This document shows, one piece after another, positions 35,442-45,670 of a stretch of 64,000 nucleotides of DNA; within the stretch, counting starts at the first letter, position 1, and the number at the start of each line of letters is the position of its first letter. The notes beneath the pieces were generated by a model. The model was not told where the DNA came from. It searched no databases and saw only the letters and a list, made by a program, of their open reading frames with translations. The DNA comes from Scatavimonas merdipullorum (GTDB taxonomy: Bacteria > Bacillota > Clostridia > Oscillospirales > Acutalibacteraceae), in the NCBI GenBank assembly GCA_018712865.1, contig DVGH01000050.1:56235-120234 (forward strand), given 5' to 3'. Both the position numbers and the translations under genes were made by a program.

Positions 35442-36113
35442 TTGATAAAGAAACATATTCCCGTCCACGAAACGCTGTATATCGGCGCTTGCCTTACATT
35501 TGTCGGCGGTTTTTTGGATGCCTATACCTACATACTCCGGGGTGGCGTGTTTGCAAATGCACAAACGGGAAACCTGGTGTTGTTTGGCGTAAATATTGCA
35601 CAGGGCCGGCTTGTACAATCGTTTATCTGCCTGATCCCCGTTGCCGCTTTTTTGCTGGGTGTTATCGGAACAGAATGGATCCGCCGCCGCTTTCCACCCG
35701 CCCGTTTTGTGCAATGGCGGCATATCGTGCTGCTCCTGGAAACGGGCCTGCTTTTGGTCGTTGCCCTTTTGCCGGACAGCATACCGGATTTTCTTGTAAA
35801 TATTTTTGTTTCATTTATATGCTCCGTACAGGTAAACTCCTTTCGGAAAAACAACGGTCTTCCCTACGCTACAACAATGTGCACGGGCAATCTGCGCGCT
35901 TTAGGGGAGCATGTCTTTTCCTTTGCCGCTCTAAAGCAAAAGGAGGCGGGCAAAAAAGCAGCGCGTTACCTGACCGTAATCCTGTTTTTCTGTCTGGGCG
36001 CTTTTGCCGGCGGCCTGTGCAGCCTGCTGTGGGGCAATCTTTCCGTTTTGCTGTGCTGCGGCATTTTGCTTATAGCTGTTGTGATACTTTTTGTAAAAAA
36101 GCAGCCGGTATAA
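35442..36113 (+). CDS. YoaK/DUF1275 family membrane protein
   Basis: 223 residues starting at TTG 35442, six nt after GAGGAGG; no ATG lies near. About six membrane spans. DUF1275 signatures: ACLTFVGGFLDAYTYI near the start, GGVFANAQTGNLVLFG and YATTMCTGNLRALGEH. Function of the family is not established; some members are called putative transporters. A TATAAT at 35402 suggests its own promoter. Confidence 0.88.
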   Translation: MIKKHIPVHETLYIGACLTFVGGFLDAYTYILRGGVFANAQTGNLVLFGVNIAQGRLVQSFICLIPVAAFLLGVIGTEWIRRRFPPARFVQWRHIVLLLETGLLLVVALLPDSIPDFLVNIFVSFICSVQVNSFRKNNGLPYATTMCTGNLRALGEHVFSFAALKQKEAGKKAARYLTVILFFCLGAFAGGLCSLLWGNLSVLLCCGILLIAVVILFVKKQPV

Positions 36114-36136
36114 TCTTTAAAAAATTACATAAACAA

Positions 36137-36174
36137 GCGGCCCCGGTGCATAAAACGCACTGGGCCGCTTTTCT
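36137..36174 (+). terminator. Convergent-region terminator
   Basis: GCGGCCC...GTGC/GCAC...GGGCCGC hairpin (36137-36168) followed by TTTTCTG, between the YoaK-like gene and the convergent carboxypeptidase gene. Confidence 0.7.
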
Positions 36175-36236
36175 GTTTTCAAACATGAGCTAAAACAATC
36201 GGGATTCTATCCTTTTTATTGGACCAGATCTGCAAT

Positions 36237-37577
36237 TTACAAATCACGGTGTTTTTTTACATTTCCCTTTTTATTTTTTCCTATGACCGACACAAGCACC
36301 AGATAAATAATAAACAGTACCAAAACCAGTATGGCGGCCCCGATAAACCACGGCGACGTAATCACGTTTTTAATAATGGTCGCGCCGTATACAAGTTCAC
36401 TTCTGTCAAGCGTTTCACTGGCCACAAGGTTGATGGTCGCAAGATTCTGCCCGTTATATTGAATTTGCGCCTTACCAATGACCTGCCCTTCCGTTACCGG
36501 CGCGTCTACTTCTTCCGGTACGTCAGGTATAATTTCTATACTGCTTTTGTCCGCATCTGCCGGAAGAATTGTGGAATAGCTGTACTCTGGAACAAGCAGC
36601 AGCTTATCCTGGTTAAAAGCATAATTGATGTTTGTTTCACATATCGGCGTCTGCTCTTCAACAAGCTTCTGCATGGAAAGGGAGGAAAACGCCCATTCAT
36701 ACAACGCCTTTGAATCGAGCATTGCGCCGTTTTCCGCCCACTCCCCATTTTCATCATAGTTAGGCGCGTGCAGCGCAATACACATATAAGCCGTTGCGTC
36801 CTTAACCGCGCACGAAACCAGGCAATACCCCGCTTCGTCCGTTGTCCCGGTTTTAATTCCCTTTGCATACTCGTAATAGTATTCGCCGCCCCTGTTTTCA
36901 TCAATCAGATAATTGGATGTGGTCAATATCTCTTCTTCATCCGGGTCCAAATAATAGGTCACCGTATTGGTAATTTCCATAAAATGCGGCAGGGAAATGG
37001 CGTATTCCGTAATTTTATATAAATCCCTAGCCGTTGTGTACTGGTCGTCGTCGTGCAATCCGTGCGGATTCATAAAATGTGTATTTTCACACCCCAGCTC
37101 TTTGGCCTTGTTGTTCATCAGCTCTACAAATGCAGAAACATCCCCATTGCCCACATAATCCGCCAAAACCAGCGCGGCGTCGTTGCCGGAGCTGACCATC
37201 ATGCAATATAAAAGGTCTAAAACAGACAATTCTTCATCCACATGGTTTTCCAGACCGGAAAGCGAACTGCCCGTCCCATCAAGCTCGTCTAAAACATCCT
37301 GCTTAATTTTTACTTTTGTGTTTTCAAGGTCTTCAACCTGCTCTACCACGACGGTATAGGTCATAATTTTTGTAGTGGAAGCAGGGTAGCGCTTCTCGTC
37401 CACATTTTTCTGGTACACGGGCGTGTCTGTATCCAAATTGATTAAATAAATCGTATCCGATTTTGTTTCAAAGCCCGGGTCGAAGCTGGCGGCCGACGCG
37501 GCGGGAAATACCGTACACAGCAGCGCCAGACACAAAATAAACACCGAAAAAACTTTATATGTTAACTTTTTCTTCAT
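36237..37577 (-). CDS. D-alanyl-D-alanine carboxypeptidase (DacF-like PBP)
   Basis: 446 residues. Signal peptide (MKKKLTYKVFSVFILCLALL, cut near AASAA). Peptidase S11 active site: S67TTK70, S130GN132, K242TG. A beta-rich PBP5 C-domain follows and then a true membrane span (about 405-430, FIGAAILVLVLFIIYLVLV), so it is anchored by a helix instead of the usual amphipathic tail. It removes the terminal D-Ala from peptidoglycan stem peptides. Monocistronic. Confidence 0.92.
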   Translation of the reverse strand: MKKKLTYKVFSVFILCLALLCTVFPAASAASFDPGFETKSDTIYLINLDTDTPVYQKNVDEKRYPASTTKIMTYTVVVEQVEDLENTKVKIKQDVLDELDGTGSSLSGLENHVDEELSVLDLLYCMMVSSGNDAALVLADYVGNGDVSAFVELMNNKAKELGCENTHFMNPHGLHDDDQYTTARDLYKITEYAISLPHFMEITNTVTYYLDPDEEEILTTSNYLIDENRGGEYYYEYAKGIKTGTTDEAGYCLVSCAVKDATAYMCIALHAPNYDENGEWAENGAMLDSKALYEWAFSSLSMQKLVEEQTPICETNINYAFNQDKLLLVPEYSYSTILPADADKSSIEIIPDVPEEVDAPVTEGQVIGKAQIQYNGQNLATINLVASETLDRSELVYGATIIKNVITSPWFIGAAILVLVLFIIYLVLVSVIGKNKKGNVKKHRDL

Positions 37578-37717
37578 AGAAAAAATCCCCTCTGTATGTT
37601 AAAATGCTTATATACATTATATCTTACAATAAATCATAGGCAAATTCAAATTACAATCTTGAAAGTTTTTATTATTTGTATTGTTTGCATAATTACATCC
37701 CTGGAGGAACAGCTATT

Positions 37718-38851
37718 ATGAAACTATTGCATACGGCAGACTGGCATCTTGGCAAAGTTTTGTATGGCGCTTCTATGCTGGAGGAACAGCGCGCCTTTTT
37801 AAACGACTGCCTTTTCCCCGCTATAGAAAAAGAGCGCCCTGACGCCATTGTGATTGCCGGCGATATTTTTGACAGAAGTATCGCTCCGCCGCAGGCGATC
37901 CGTCTTTTTGACGAATTTGTCGTCCGCATCAGCCGGGATTTTGGCATCCCGCTGCTCATAATCACCGGAAACCACGACGGTCAGGATCGGATTGCGCTTG
38001 CCAAAGAACTGCTGCGCGACAAGGGCGTTTATATTGCAACCAGGCTGGAAGACGCTTTTGCCCCCGTGCGCCTTGAAAAAAACGGTCAGACATACCATTT
38101 TTACCTTCTTCCATATTTTGAGCCTGCACAGCTGCGCGATCTGCTGCATTGCGAGGACATCCGCGGTTTTGCACAATCCTACAAGACGGTAACGGATAAA
38201 ATCCGGCAAACGTTTAAACCCGGCGGCGTACATATCCTGGTTTCTCATTGCTTTGTCACGGGCTGCCGTACGTCCGACTCTGAAAGCTCTGTTTATGTAG
38301 GCGGCAGCGGGGAAGTCAGTGCAGACACGTTTGCAGGCTTTGATTATGTGGCGCTCGGGCATCTGCACGCGCCGCAGCAAGCGGGAAGCAATGCACGTTA
38401 CAGCGGTTCCCCGTTAAAATATTCGTTTGACGAGGCGCACCAAAAGAAATCGCTCACACTTGTTACCCTTGAAGGCGCTGCCGTGCAGACCAGGCAGCTC
38501 CCCGTTTGTGCAAGGCACGACGTAAAAACCATGAAAGGCACGTTTGAGGAACTTTATCATGCCGGTATGCAAGCACCGGACGACAGCTATCTATTTGCCA
38601 CCCTTACCGACGACCGGCCTGTATATATGCCTATGGACAGGCTGCGCGAATATTACCCGAACCTGTTAGGCCTTAAAAGCGAATTTTTATCGCGCCGGGC
38701 CGAGCTGCAGCACGGACAGGCCAGGCAGCCCTCCGGCGATGCGGTCCTCTTTACGCAGTTTATGGAGCAGATATGCGGGCAGACAGCCACGCCCGAAGAC
38801 CGCGCGCTCTTTTTTGAAACACTCAAACGTATACAGGAGGAAAACCTATGA
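37718..38851 (+). CDS. sbcD: DNA exonuclease SbcCD subunit SbcD
   Basis: 377 residues from ATG 37718 (GGAGGAAC upstream). Mre11-type phosphoesterase: D8/H10 (HTADWHLGK), D49 region (VIAGDIFDRS), N/H (ITGNHDGQDR), H (LVSHCF), GHLHAPQ. With SbcC it cuts hairpins and protein-blocked DNA ends. Its stop overlaps the sbcC start (ATGA). Confidence 0.95.
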   Translation: MKLLHTADWHLGKVLYGASMLEEQRAFLNDCLFPAIEKERPDAIVIAGDIFDRSIAPPQAIRLFDEFVVRISRDFGIPLLIITGNHDGQDRIALAKELLRDKGVYIATRLEDAFAPVRLEKNGQTYHFYLLPYFEPAQLRDLLHCEDIRGFAQSYKTVTDKIRQTFKPGGVHILVSHCFVTGCRTSDSESSVYVGGSGEVSADTFAGFDYVALGHLHAPQQAGSNARYSGSPLKYSFDEAHQKKSLTLVTLEGAAVQTRQLPVCARHDVKTMKGTFEELYHAGMQAPDDSYLFATLTDDRPVYMPMDRLREYYPNLLGLKSEFLSRRAELQHGQARQPSGDAVLFTQFMEQICGQTATPEDRALFFETLKRIQEENL

Positions 38852-41601
38852 CGCCGCAAACAATCGTGATGCAGGCCTTTGGCCCTTACATACAAAAGAC
38901 CCAAATAGACTTTTCCCCGCTCAATGACTGCGGCCTTTTTTTAATTACAGGCCCCACAGGCGGCGGAAAAACTGCTATTTTAGATGCGATCTGTTTTGCG
39001 CTCTATGGAAAATCGACCGGCGCGCTGCGAAGCTTTTCCCAAATGCGCAATATTTCCGCCCCAGACAGTCTTTCCACACTGGTGGATTACAGCTTTACGC
39101 TGGGTAAAACCTCCTACCGCTTCTGCCGAAGTCAAAGCGTATACGCCGCCAGAAAAACAAAGGAACGTAAAATAAAAGAAGAGCACGCCTGCTATAAAAA
39201 AGAAAACGGCGCATGGACGCTTTTACAAACCGGCTCTGAGCGCAGCGTTACACAGTATGCGCAAGAGATACTGGGGCTTGACTGCGGACAATTTTCCAAA
39301 GTTATGATGCTGCCGCAGGGGGAATTCAGAAAGCTTCTGCTTGCAAGCTCACAGGAAAAAGCAAAAATTTTTGAAAAGCTGTTTTCCACAGAAAAATGGT
39401 CACGCGTTACGGACGCGCTGCTTACAAGCGCAGCCGATCTAAAGAAAACAATGGATTCTATCTTCATCACACAAAGCAGCATTTTAGAGCGCGAAGGCGT
39501 ACAAAGCCTGCAGGCGCTTAAAGAAAAGCAAAAACAGTTTGCCGCTCTATACGACAAAAGCGCGCAGCAAGCACACGTATTTTTAGAAAAAGCAAAAATT
39601 ACCAGCGCCCGCCTGAACGCGGCCATCGCGCTGCAAAAGCTGCAAAGTAAAGCGGCGCTTTGTGAAAATGCCTGCAAAAGCGCGAAGGAAGCTTGCAAAA
39701 CAGAAAAAAATGCGCTGAACGACGCAGAAAAGAATGCTACGCAGATTAAGCCGCTGCAAAATACTTCTGAACGACTGCTTGCGCAAATAACCACACTGCG
39801 CACAGCGCTTGCAAGCGCGCAAAAGCTTGCAGGCTACCGCAAAAAATACAATACGCTCAAAGAGCAGCAAAAGGCGCTGGAAAGCGCCATACAAAATTCT
39901 GCCAAAGCCTCTGAAACAGCGCTTGCAAACTGCCGCAAGGGCGAACAGTATATAGAACAGCTGCAAAACGAAGTCAATGGTATTCCCGCGCTTTTTGCCA
40001 AAGTGCAGACGCTTAAAGAGATCTCGCAGGCTTACCAACGGTTGCAGGAGCTTACATTGCAAAAAGAAAAGGACGAGGACCTGGTAAAAAAGGCGCGAGC
40101 GGATTTTGAAGAAAGCAGCGCGCAACTGAATTTGCACAAAGCGGCGTACAGCCGCACAGACGCCCTTTTAAAAAACGATCTGGCAGCCTCCCTTTCCCTT
40201 TCCCTGCGCGAAAATACACCCTGCCCCGTATGCGGCGCACTGCACCATCCAAACCCCGCCTGTGGCAGCGGCAAGGATTTTTCCGCTCTTTCCAAAGATC
40301 TGGAGCACCTTGAAGCCATCGTGCAAAAAGCAGAAAAGCTGCTGGAACAAAGGCAAACCAGCCTGCTGGCGCAAGAGGCAAGGTTGCATCAGACGCAGCA
40401 GCTGTATCAGGCACAGCAGCAGCTGTGCAGCGGCTATAATATTTATTATAAAACTGCGTGCGATGATCTGGCAGAGGCACAGCAGGCGCTTTTAGAGGCA
40501 CAAAAAAAAGAAGCGCTGCTTCCAAAGGCGCGGCAGCTTTTGCAGCAGCGTAAGCAAGAGCTGGAAGCCGCACAAAAGACGCTTGAGCAAAGCCAAAAGG
40601 CCCTCGCACAAAACACCACCGAAATACAAAGCACACAATCGGCCATGGAAACACTTGCTTCGTACCTTCCGCAGGATGCAGACGACAGCACTGCCATTCA
40701 GCAGCAGATACAAAAAGCAAGCATGCAAAAAGAAGCCGCAGACAAACAAGCTGCCGCTTTGCAGGATGCGCTTACAAACGCTCAGCGCCGGCTTGATATT
40801 GCAAACACCAACCTGCATAATGCACAAAATGCTTTTACACAAGCGCAAACGGACCTTCTTGAAGCGGTACAGCAAAACCCTGAACTGCAGGATACAGACC
40901 CCACACTTTACAAAAAAGAGGCAGAACTTGCAGAGCTTGCAAGCCAGAAGGCGCAGGCGGACACAGGCCGCATGAAGGAGGCACTGCACGGCGTAAACGA
41001 GTCGCTTTCCATGCTTTCCTCCTGCTCAGCTTCCATGCAGGAAGCAGAAAATGCTTATGCGCAGACAAGCCGCCTGGCTGAACTGCTGCGCGGGAACAAC
41101 GCATGTAAAACACCCATAAAAATGTTTGTTCTGGGCATGATGCTTGACGACATTCTTTTACAGGCAAACGAATATTTTTCCTCGCTCTCTAACGGGCGCT
41201 ATCGCCTCTGCCGCATCACAGAGCACACCGGAGGGAACGCACTGAAAGGGTTGGATATTGAAATTTTCGACGCCTTCTGCGGCAGCAGCCGCAGTATGTA
41301 TACATTGTCGGGCGGGGAGCTGTTCCTTGCTTCCCTGTCGCTGGCGTTTGGCCTTTCTGATGTTGTGCAAAGCTACAGCGGAGGCATCCGCCTGGATTCC
41401 ATTTTTATCGACGAAGGATTTGGCACGCTGGACCGCGAGACGCTCGACACCGCAATGCAGGCTTTGGAACAGGTCCAGCGCATGGGAAGAACCATAGGCA
41501 TGATCTCCCATGTGACGGAGCTTAAAAACAGGATCGGCGCAAAAATAGAGGTGCTTCCTACAAAAGAAGGAAGCACCGTAAAGGTGATCACTCCCGGCTA
41601 A
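38848..41601 (+). CDS. sbcC: DNA exonuclease SbcCD subunit SbcC
   Basis: 917 residues. Walker A GPTGGGKTAIL near 35, long Gln/Ala-rich coiled coils (about 200-430 and 475-740) flanking the zinc hook CPVCG near 459, signature LSGGELFLASLSLAFGLSD near 820 and Walker B IFIDEGFGTLD. Typical Rad50/SbcC layout. Slightly shorter coils than the E. coli protein. Coupled to sbcD by a 4-nt overlap. Confidence 0.95.
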   Translation: MTPQTIVMQAFGPYIQKTQIDFSPLNDCGLFLITGPTGGGKTAILDAICFALYGKSTGALRSFSQMRNISAPDSLSTLVDYSFTLGKTSYRFCRSQSVYAARKTKERKIKEEHACYKKENGAWTLLQTGSERSVTQYAQEILGLDCGQFSKVMMLPQGEFRKLLLASSQEKAKIFEKLFSTEKWSRVTDALLTSAADLKKTMDSIFITQSSILEREGVQSLQALKEKQKQFAALYDKSAQQAHVFLEKAKITSARLNAAIALQKLQSKAALCENACKSAKEACKTEKNALNDAEKNATQIKPLQNTSERLLAQITTLRTALASAQKLAGYRKKYNTLKEQQKALESAIQNSAKASETALANCRKGEQYIEQLQNEVNGIPALFAKVQTLKEISQAYQRLQELTLQKEKDEDLVKKARADFEESSAQLNLHKAAYSRTDALLKNDLAASLSLSLRENTPCPVCGALHHPNPACGSGKDFSALSKDLEHLEAIVQKAEKLLEQRQTSLLAQEARLHQTQQLYQAQQQLCSGYNIYYKTACDDLAEAQQALLEAQKKEALLPKARQLLQQRKQELEAAQKTLEQSQKALAQNTTEIQSTQSAMETLASYLPQDADDSTAIQQQIQKASMQKEAADKQAAALQDALTNAQRRLDIANTNLHNAQNAFTQAQTDLLEAVQQNPELQDTDPTLYKKEAELAELASQKAQADTGRMKEALHGVNESLSMLSSCSASMQEAENAYAQTSRLAELLRGNNACKTPIKMFVLGMMLDDILLQANEYFSSLSNGRYRLCRITEHTGGNALKGLDIEIFDAFCGSSRSMYTLSGGELFLASLSLAFGLSDVVQSYSGGIRLDSIFIDEGFGTLDRETLDTAMQALEQVQRMGRTIGMISHVTELKNRIGAKIEVLPTKEGSTVKVITPG

Positions 41602-41619
41602 TCCGGGAAACCCACCCGT

Positions 41620-43671
41620 CTAATTCAGTCCGTTTTCCCCCACCTTGCCAAACAGCCTTACAACCTCTGCGCGCAGGCTTTTATATGCCGGGTGAGATAA
41701 ATCGGGGCTTTTTGAAAGAATCTCCTGCGCGGCGCTCTGCGCTGCCGCTAAATTGGGCATGTCGGCCAAATCGGCAATCTTCAGCTCCGGCAAGCCGTGC
41801 TGGCGCGCACCAAAAAAATCACCCGGCCCACGCAGCTTTAAATCTGCGTCGGCAATTTCAAAACCGTTGTCCGTTTGGCACATTGTGTGCAGGCGTGCAA
41901 CGGCTTCTTCATTTTTTGCGTCCGATATTAAAATACAGTACGACTTATAATTGCCTCTTCCAACCCTGCCGCGCAGCTGATGCAGCTGCGAAAGGCCAAA
42001 GCGTTCAGCGTTTTCTACCGCCATAACGGCCGCATTGGGTACGTCTACCCCCACCTCAACCACGGTCGTTGCAACAAGAAGCTCAATTTCCCCTCGGGCA
42101 AAGGCGCGCATAACGCTATCTTTCTGTGCGCTTTTCATTTTTCCATGCAAAAGCCCTACGGCATAATCGCAAAACGGGCCCGCCATCAGGTCCTCTGCAT
42201 ATTCCTGTACAGAGGTCAGGTTTAATTCGCCCTCCTCTACGGCCGGGCAAACAATATAGCACTGTCTTCCCTGGTCCATCAGCTTTTTTAAAAAATTGTA
42301 CATTCTTTCCCGCTTGCTGCTGTCGATTAAAAACGTATCCACCTTTTGTCTGCCGGGCGGCAGCTGATCAATTACCGTAATATCCAAATCGCCGTATATT
42401 ATAAGCGCCAGCGTACGCGGAATCGGCGTTGCGCTCATAACCAGCAGATGCGGGTTTTCCCCTTTGGACAGCAGCCGTGCGCGCTGCGCCACACCAAACC
42501 GGTGCTGCTCGTCTGTGACAACAAGCCCCAGCCGCCGGAATTCCACCCCGTCGGACAGCAGCGCATGGGTTCCAATTACCAGATCTATCTGCCCCTGTGC
42601 CAGTTGCTGCTGCAGCTTTTTTTTCTTTCCGGGCGTCATAGACCCTGTGAGCAACGCCACGCGTATATCTGTCCCCTGCAGCATGGAGCAAAAAGTACTG
42701 TAATGCTGCTCGCACAAAATTTCGGTAGGCGCCATAAAAGCTGCCTGCCACCCATTTTTTACCGCGCTATAACATAAGGCTGCCGCTACGGCTGTCTTGC
42801 CCGAACCCACGTCGCCCTGAACCAACCTGTTCATGGGGGATTTGCCGCGCATCATGTCGCCTATACAATCTTCCGCCGCTTTTTTTTGCGCATTTGTCGG
42901 TGTAAAAGGCAACCGTGCAAAAAACTCCTTTGTAAAATCCTGCGCAAGCACCGCACAGGCTTCCTCTTTCCTGCGGCCTTTTAACTGCCGCAGGCCAAGG
43001 TTCAAAACCAGCAATTCTTCAAAGATCAGCCGCTTCCTTGCCGTTTGCAGTGCAGCCGCGTCTGCAGGAAAATGAATATTTTCTATAGCGAAACGCAGCG
43101 GGCAGAGCGCATAACTTTTCATGATATCCGGCGGTATCGGCTCTTTGACCGTCTGCGGCAAAAGCTTGAGCGCCTCTTTCACCGCCGCCTCCACCTGGCG
43201 CGAGGATAAGCCGCTGGTCACACTGTAAACAGGACGCACGCGCTGCCCTCCCTGCAGTGGTGAAAAATCGGGGGATACCATTTCCTTTCTTCCTGCGTTT
43301 TGCGCCATTTTACCATAAAATACGTAGGTTTCCCCCATTTTCAACATATCCTTAATAAAACGGTTGTTAAAAAAGGTGATTTGCATATGGCCGCTTTCAT
43401 CGTATACGCCTACGCGGCTTAAAAGCCTGCCTCCCGAAATTCTCCGTTCCATCACCGGCGCTTCCAGTGTAGCCTGAATACAGCATATTTCTCCGACAGG
43501 CGCCTGCTGAATCAAAACCGGATGGCTGTGGTCTTCGTACGCGCGTGGGTAAAAACGCAGCAAATCCCCCACGGTGCCTGCGCCAAGCTTACGTAAAAGC
43601 TCGCCGCGCCGTTTTCCGACCCCATATAAAGTTTCAATGGGCTTTTCAAATAAGGACGCCATCTCCATCAT
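41620..43671 (-). CDS. recG: ATP-dependent DNA helicase RecG
   Basis: About 683 residues. N-terminal wedge/OB domain (ETLYGVGKRRGELLRKLG, DLLRFYPRAYED), helicase motifs: Walker A GDVGSGKT, DEQH box (VVTDEQHRFG), motif III SATPIPRTLA, motif VI QLRGRVGRG. It drives replication-fork reversal and branch migration. The start is one of three nearby ATG codons (43671, 43668, 43662); spacing to a GGATGG element is poor for all. An in-frame extension to 43767 runs into the terminator and is not credible. Confidence 0.94.
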   Translation of the reverse strand: MMEMASLFEKPIETLYGVGKRRGELLRKLGAGTVGDLLRFYPRAYEDHSHPVLIQQAPVGEICCIQATLEAPVMERRISGGRLLSRVGVYDESGHMQITFFNNRFIKDMLKMGETYVFYGKMAQNAGRKEMVSPDFSPLQGGQRVRPVYSVTSGLSSRQVEAAVKEALKLLPQTVKEPIPPDIMKSYALCPLRFAIENIHFPADAAALQTARKRLIFEELLVLNLGLRQLKGRRKEEACAVLAQDFTKEFFARLPFTPTNAQKKAAEDCIGDMMRGKSPMNRLVQGDVGSGKTAVAAALCYSAVKNGWQAAFMAPTEILCEQHYSTFCSMLQGTDIRVALLTGSMTPGKKKKLQQQLAQGQIDLVIGTHALLSDGVEFRRLGLVVTDEQHRFGVAQRARLLSKGENPHLLVMSATPIPRTLALIIYGDLDITVIDQLPPGRQKVDTFLIDSSKRERMYNFLKKLMDQGRQCYIVCPAVEEGELNLTSVQEYAEDLMAGPFCDYAVGLLHGKMKSAQKDSVMRAFARGEIELLVATTVVEVGVDVPNAAVMAVENAERFGLSQLHQLRGRVGRGNYKSYCILISDAKNEEAVARLHTMCQTDNGFEIADADLKLRGPGDFFGARQHGLPELKIADLADMPNLAAAQSAAQEILSKSPDLSHPAYKSLRAEVVRLFGKVGENGLN

Positions 43672-43710
43672 CCATCCATTTTGTATTGCCCCTATTGTAC
43701 CTTTTTTTTC

Positions 43711-43745
43711 AAAAAAAAACAACAGGGCGCTTAAAGCGCCCTGTT
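43711..43745 (-). terminator. Terminator of fakA-like gene
   Basis: Minus strand: perfect stem AACAGGGCGC/GCGCCCTGTT with a 5-nt loop, then G and a run of nine T. Confidence 0.85.
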
Positions 43746-43811
43746 CCTTTACAGTTCCCGCCAACATGCCGCTGTGAGGTTGTAAAAAGCCTTACAGCGA
43801 ACAAGCGAGGG

Positions 43812-45482
43812 TTACTCGATCGAAAGGATAAAATAATACACCGGCTGCCCGCCGTTTACAAGCGTTACGTCAATGCCTGAACCATATTTTGTCTGTACAA
43901 GCCGCAGGCATTCCTGCGCCTGCTCTTCTGTAACATCCTGCCCGTAAATGATCGTAATAAAAGCCGTATCGCGCCGGACCATATTTTTGGTCAGCTTATA
44001 CGCCGCCTTAACGGGATCATCCTTATCTGTAATACACAGCTTTCCGTTTTCCAAAGCAATGATTTCGCCCTCCCGGATCTTGGTAGAGCCAAATTCGGAA
44101 TTTCTTGCAGCAAAGGTAACCTGCCCTGTCGCCACACCGGACGCCGCGTCCAACATCAACTGCTTGTTGCCGTCCGCAGTCAGATCCGGGTCATAAGCAA
44201 GCATAGCGCTCAAGCCCTGCGGGATGGTCCTTGTGGGCAGTACGATCACCTTTCTGTCCTCCACAAGCGGCACAACCTGCTGTGCTGCCATAATAATATT
44301 TTTATTATTCGGCAGCACAAAAACGGTTTTTGCCCCTGTTGCCTTGACCGCCTCTAAAATATCGTCCGTGCTGGGGTTCATGCTTTGCCCGCCGCTTACC
44401 ACATGTCTGCAGCCCAAATCCTGGAACAACTCGCAAAGCCCGGCGCCGGCGGCAACCGCTACAAAGCCTGTTTCCTCCTCCGGCGGCGCAAAGACCAGTT
44501 TTTCCTTTTTCGCTGCCTTTTTCTTGTTTTCTTCGTTCGCTTCGGCAGCCTTTCTGTGCTGCTCTTTCATGTTTTCGACCTTGACCGTCAGAAGCTGCCC
44601 AAAGGTAAGCCCGGCCTGCAGCGCATTGCCGGGGTCTTCCGTATGCACATGGACCTTTATAATCTCTTCGTCGTCCACCACGACCACACAGTCGCCGATG
44701 GTTTCCAGATACGCACGAAGCTCAGCAGGTTCTTTTTCTACCCCGCTGTCGCGCCCTACAATAAATTCGGTACAATAGGTAAAGGTAATATCGTCGTCAA
44801 ATTCCGCGGCAGCACTGCGGAAAAAGTCGTCCTCCTCTATTCCCTGCTGCGCTGCCTGCGCATTTTCTATGATCACGCCGTCCTTAAAAACAGACTGCAT
44901 TCCTTCAAAAATAACACAAAGCCCCTTGCCGCCCGCGTCCACCACACCGGCCTTTTTCAAAACGGGTAAAAGCTCCGGTGTTGTTTCCAGCGCGTCAAAC
45001 GCCGCAGTACAAATCACATCCCATACCGCCGCGGGGTCACTGTTTTCCTGCGCAAAAGCCTTTCCGGCCTGTGCCGCCACGCGTGCAACTGTCAGGATTG
45101 TTCCTTCCGTAGGCTTCATCACTGCACTGTAGGCTGCCTCTACACCAATCGACAGGGCATTGGCAAGATCCATACCGTCTGCGCTGTCCTTCCCTGCAAG
45201 CCCCTTTGAAAAGCCCCGAAACAAAAGCGACAGAATTACGCCCGAATTTCCTCTGGCACCGCGCAAAAAGGCAGACGCCGCCGTTTTCGCAACCGCACCT
45301 GCGCTTTCTTCTTCGCTTTTCTTCAGCTCGGCTACTGCGGCGTTGATGGTCATGGACATATTGGTCCCCGTGTCACCGTCGGGAACAGGAAAAATGTTTA
45401 GATCATCAATTGCTGATTTTTGCGAAGTAATGTGATTTGCGCCGGATATAATGGCGTTTTTTAGCATTACGCCGTTTATCAT
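43812..45482 (-). CDS. DAK2-domain protein, fatty acid kinase subunit FakA-like
   Basis: 556 residues. N-terminal DAK2/DhaL nucleotide domain with the metal loop FPVPDGDTGTNMS and SRGNSGVILS-type loop (ARGNSGVILSLLFRG); C-terminal half (from about 340) is the DegV-like DUF1949/FakA C-terminal domain. YloV/FakA phosphorylates fatty acids bound by FakB (DegV) proteins in Bacillota. Start ATG with AAGGAAG seven nt before. A small DUF322 (Asp23) gene that often precedes yloV is absent: 45483-45670 is noncoding. Confidence 0.88.
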   Translation of the reverse strand: MINGVMLKNAIISGANHITSQKSAIDDLNIFPVPDGDTGTNMSMTINAAVAELKKSEEESAGAVAKTAASAFLRGARGNSGVILSLLFRGFSKGLAGKDSADGMDLANALSIGVEAAYSAVMKPTEGTILTVARVAAQAGKAFAQENSDPAAVWDVICTAAFDALETTPELLPVLKKAGVVDAGGKGLCVIFEGMQSVFKDGVIIENAQAAQQGIEEDDFFRSAAAEFDDDITFTYCTEFIVGRDSGVEKEPAELRAYLETIGDCVVVVDDEEIIKVHVHTEDPGNALQAGLTFGQLLTVKVENMKEQHRKAAEANEENKKKAAKKEKLVFAPPEEETGFVAVAAGAGLCELFQDLGCRHVVSGGQSMNPSTDDILEAVKATGAKTVFVLPNNKNIIMAAQQVVPLVEDRKVIVLPTRTIPQGLSAMLAYDPDLTADGNKQLMLDAASGVATGQVTFAARNSEFGSTKIREGEIIALENGKLCITDKDDPVKAAYKLTKNMVRRDTAFITIIYGQDVTEEQAQECLRLVQTKYGSGIDVTLVNGGQPVYYFILSIE

Positions 45483-45670
45483 AAAAACACTTCCTTAAAA
45501 AGAAGCAGTGGTATCACTGCCCTATTCCATTCATAAATATACTTTCATATTATAGCATATGCAGGCGACTAAATTCAATACACTAGCAAAAATTACGCAA
45601 TATTATATGAAAATTATAGCAAAATACACAACAAGACAGAATGTGTCAATTGGGCGGACAGGCAATGTGC

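Noticed and set aside
38984..41591. Many long open frames opposite or inside sbcC, recG and the FakA-like gene
   Set aside because: They are shadows of genes with strong codon bias and clear domains in the main frame; no ribosome sites or protein-like motifs.
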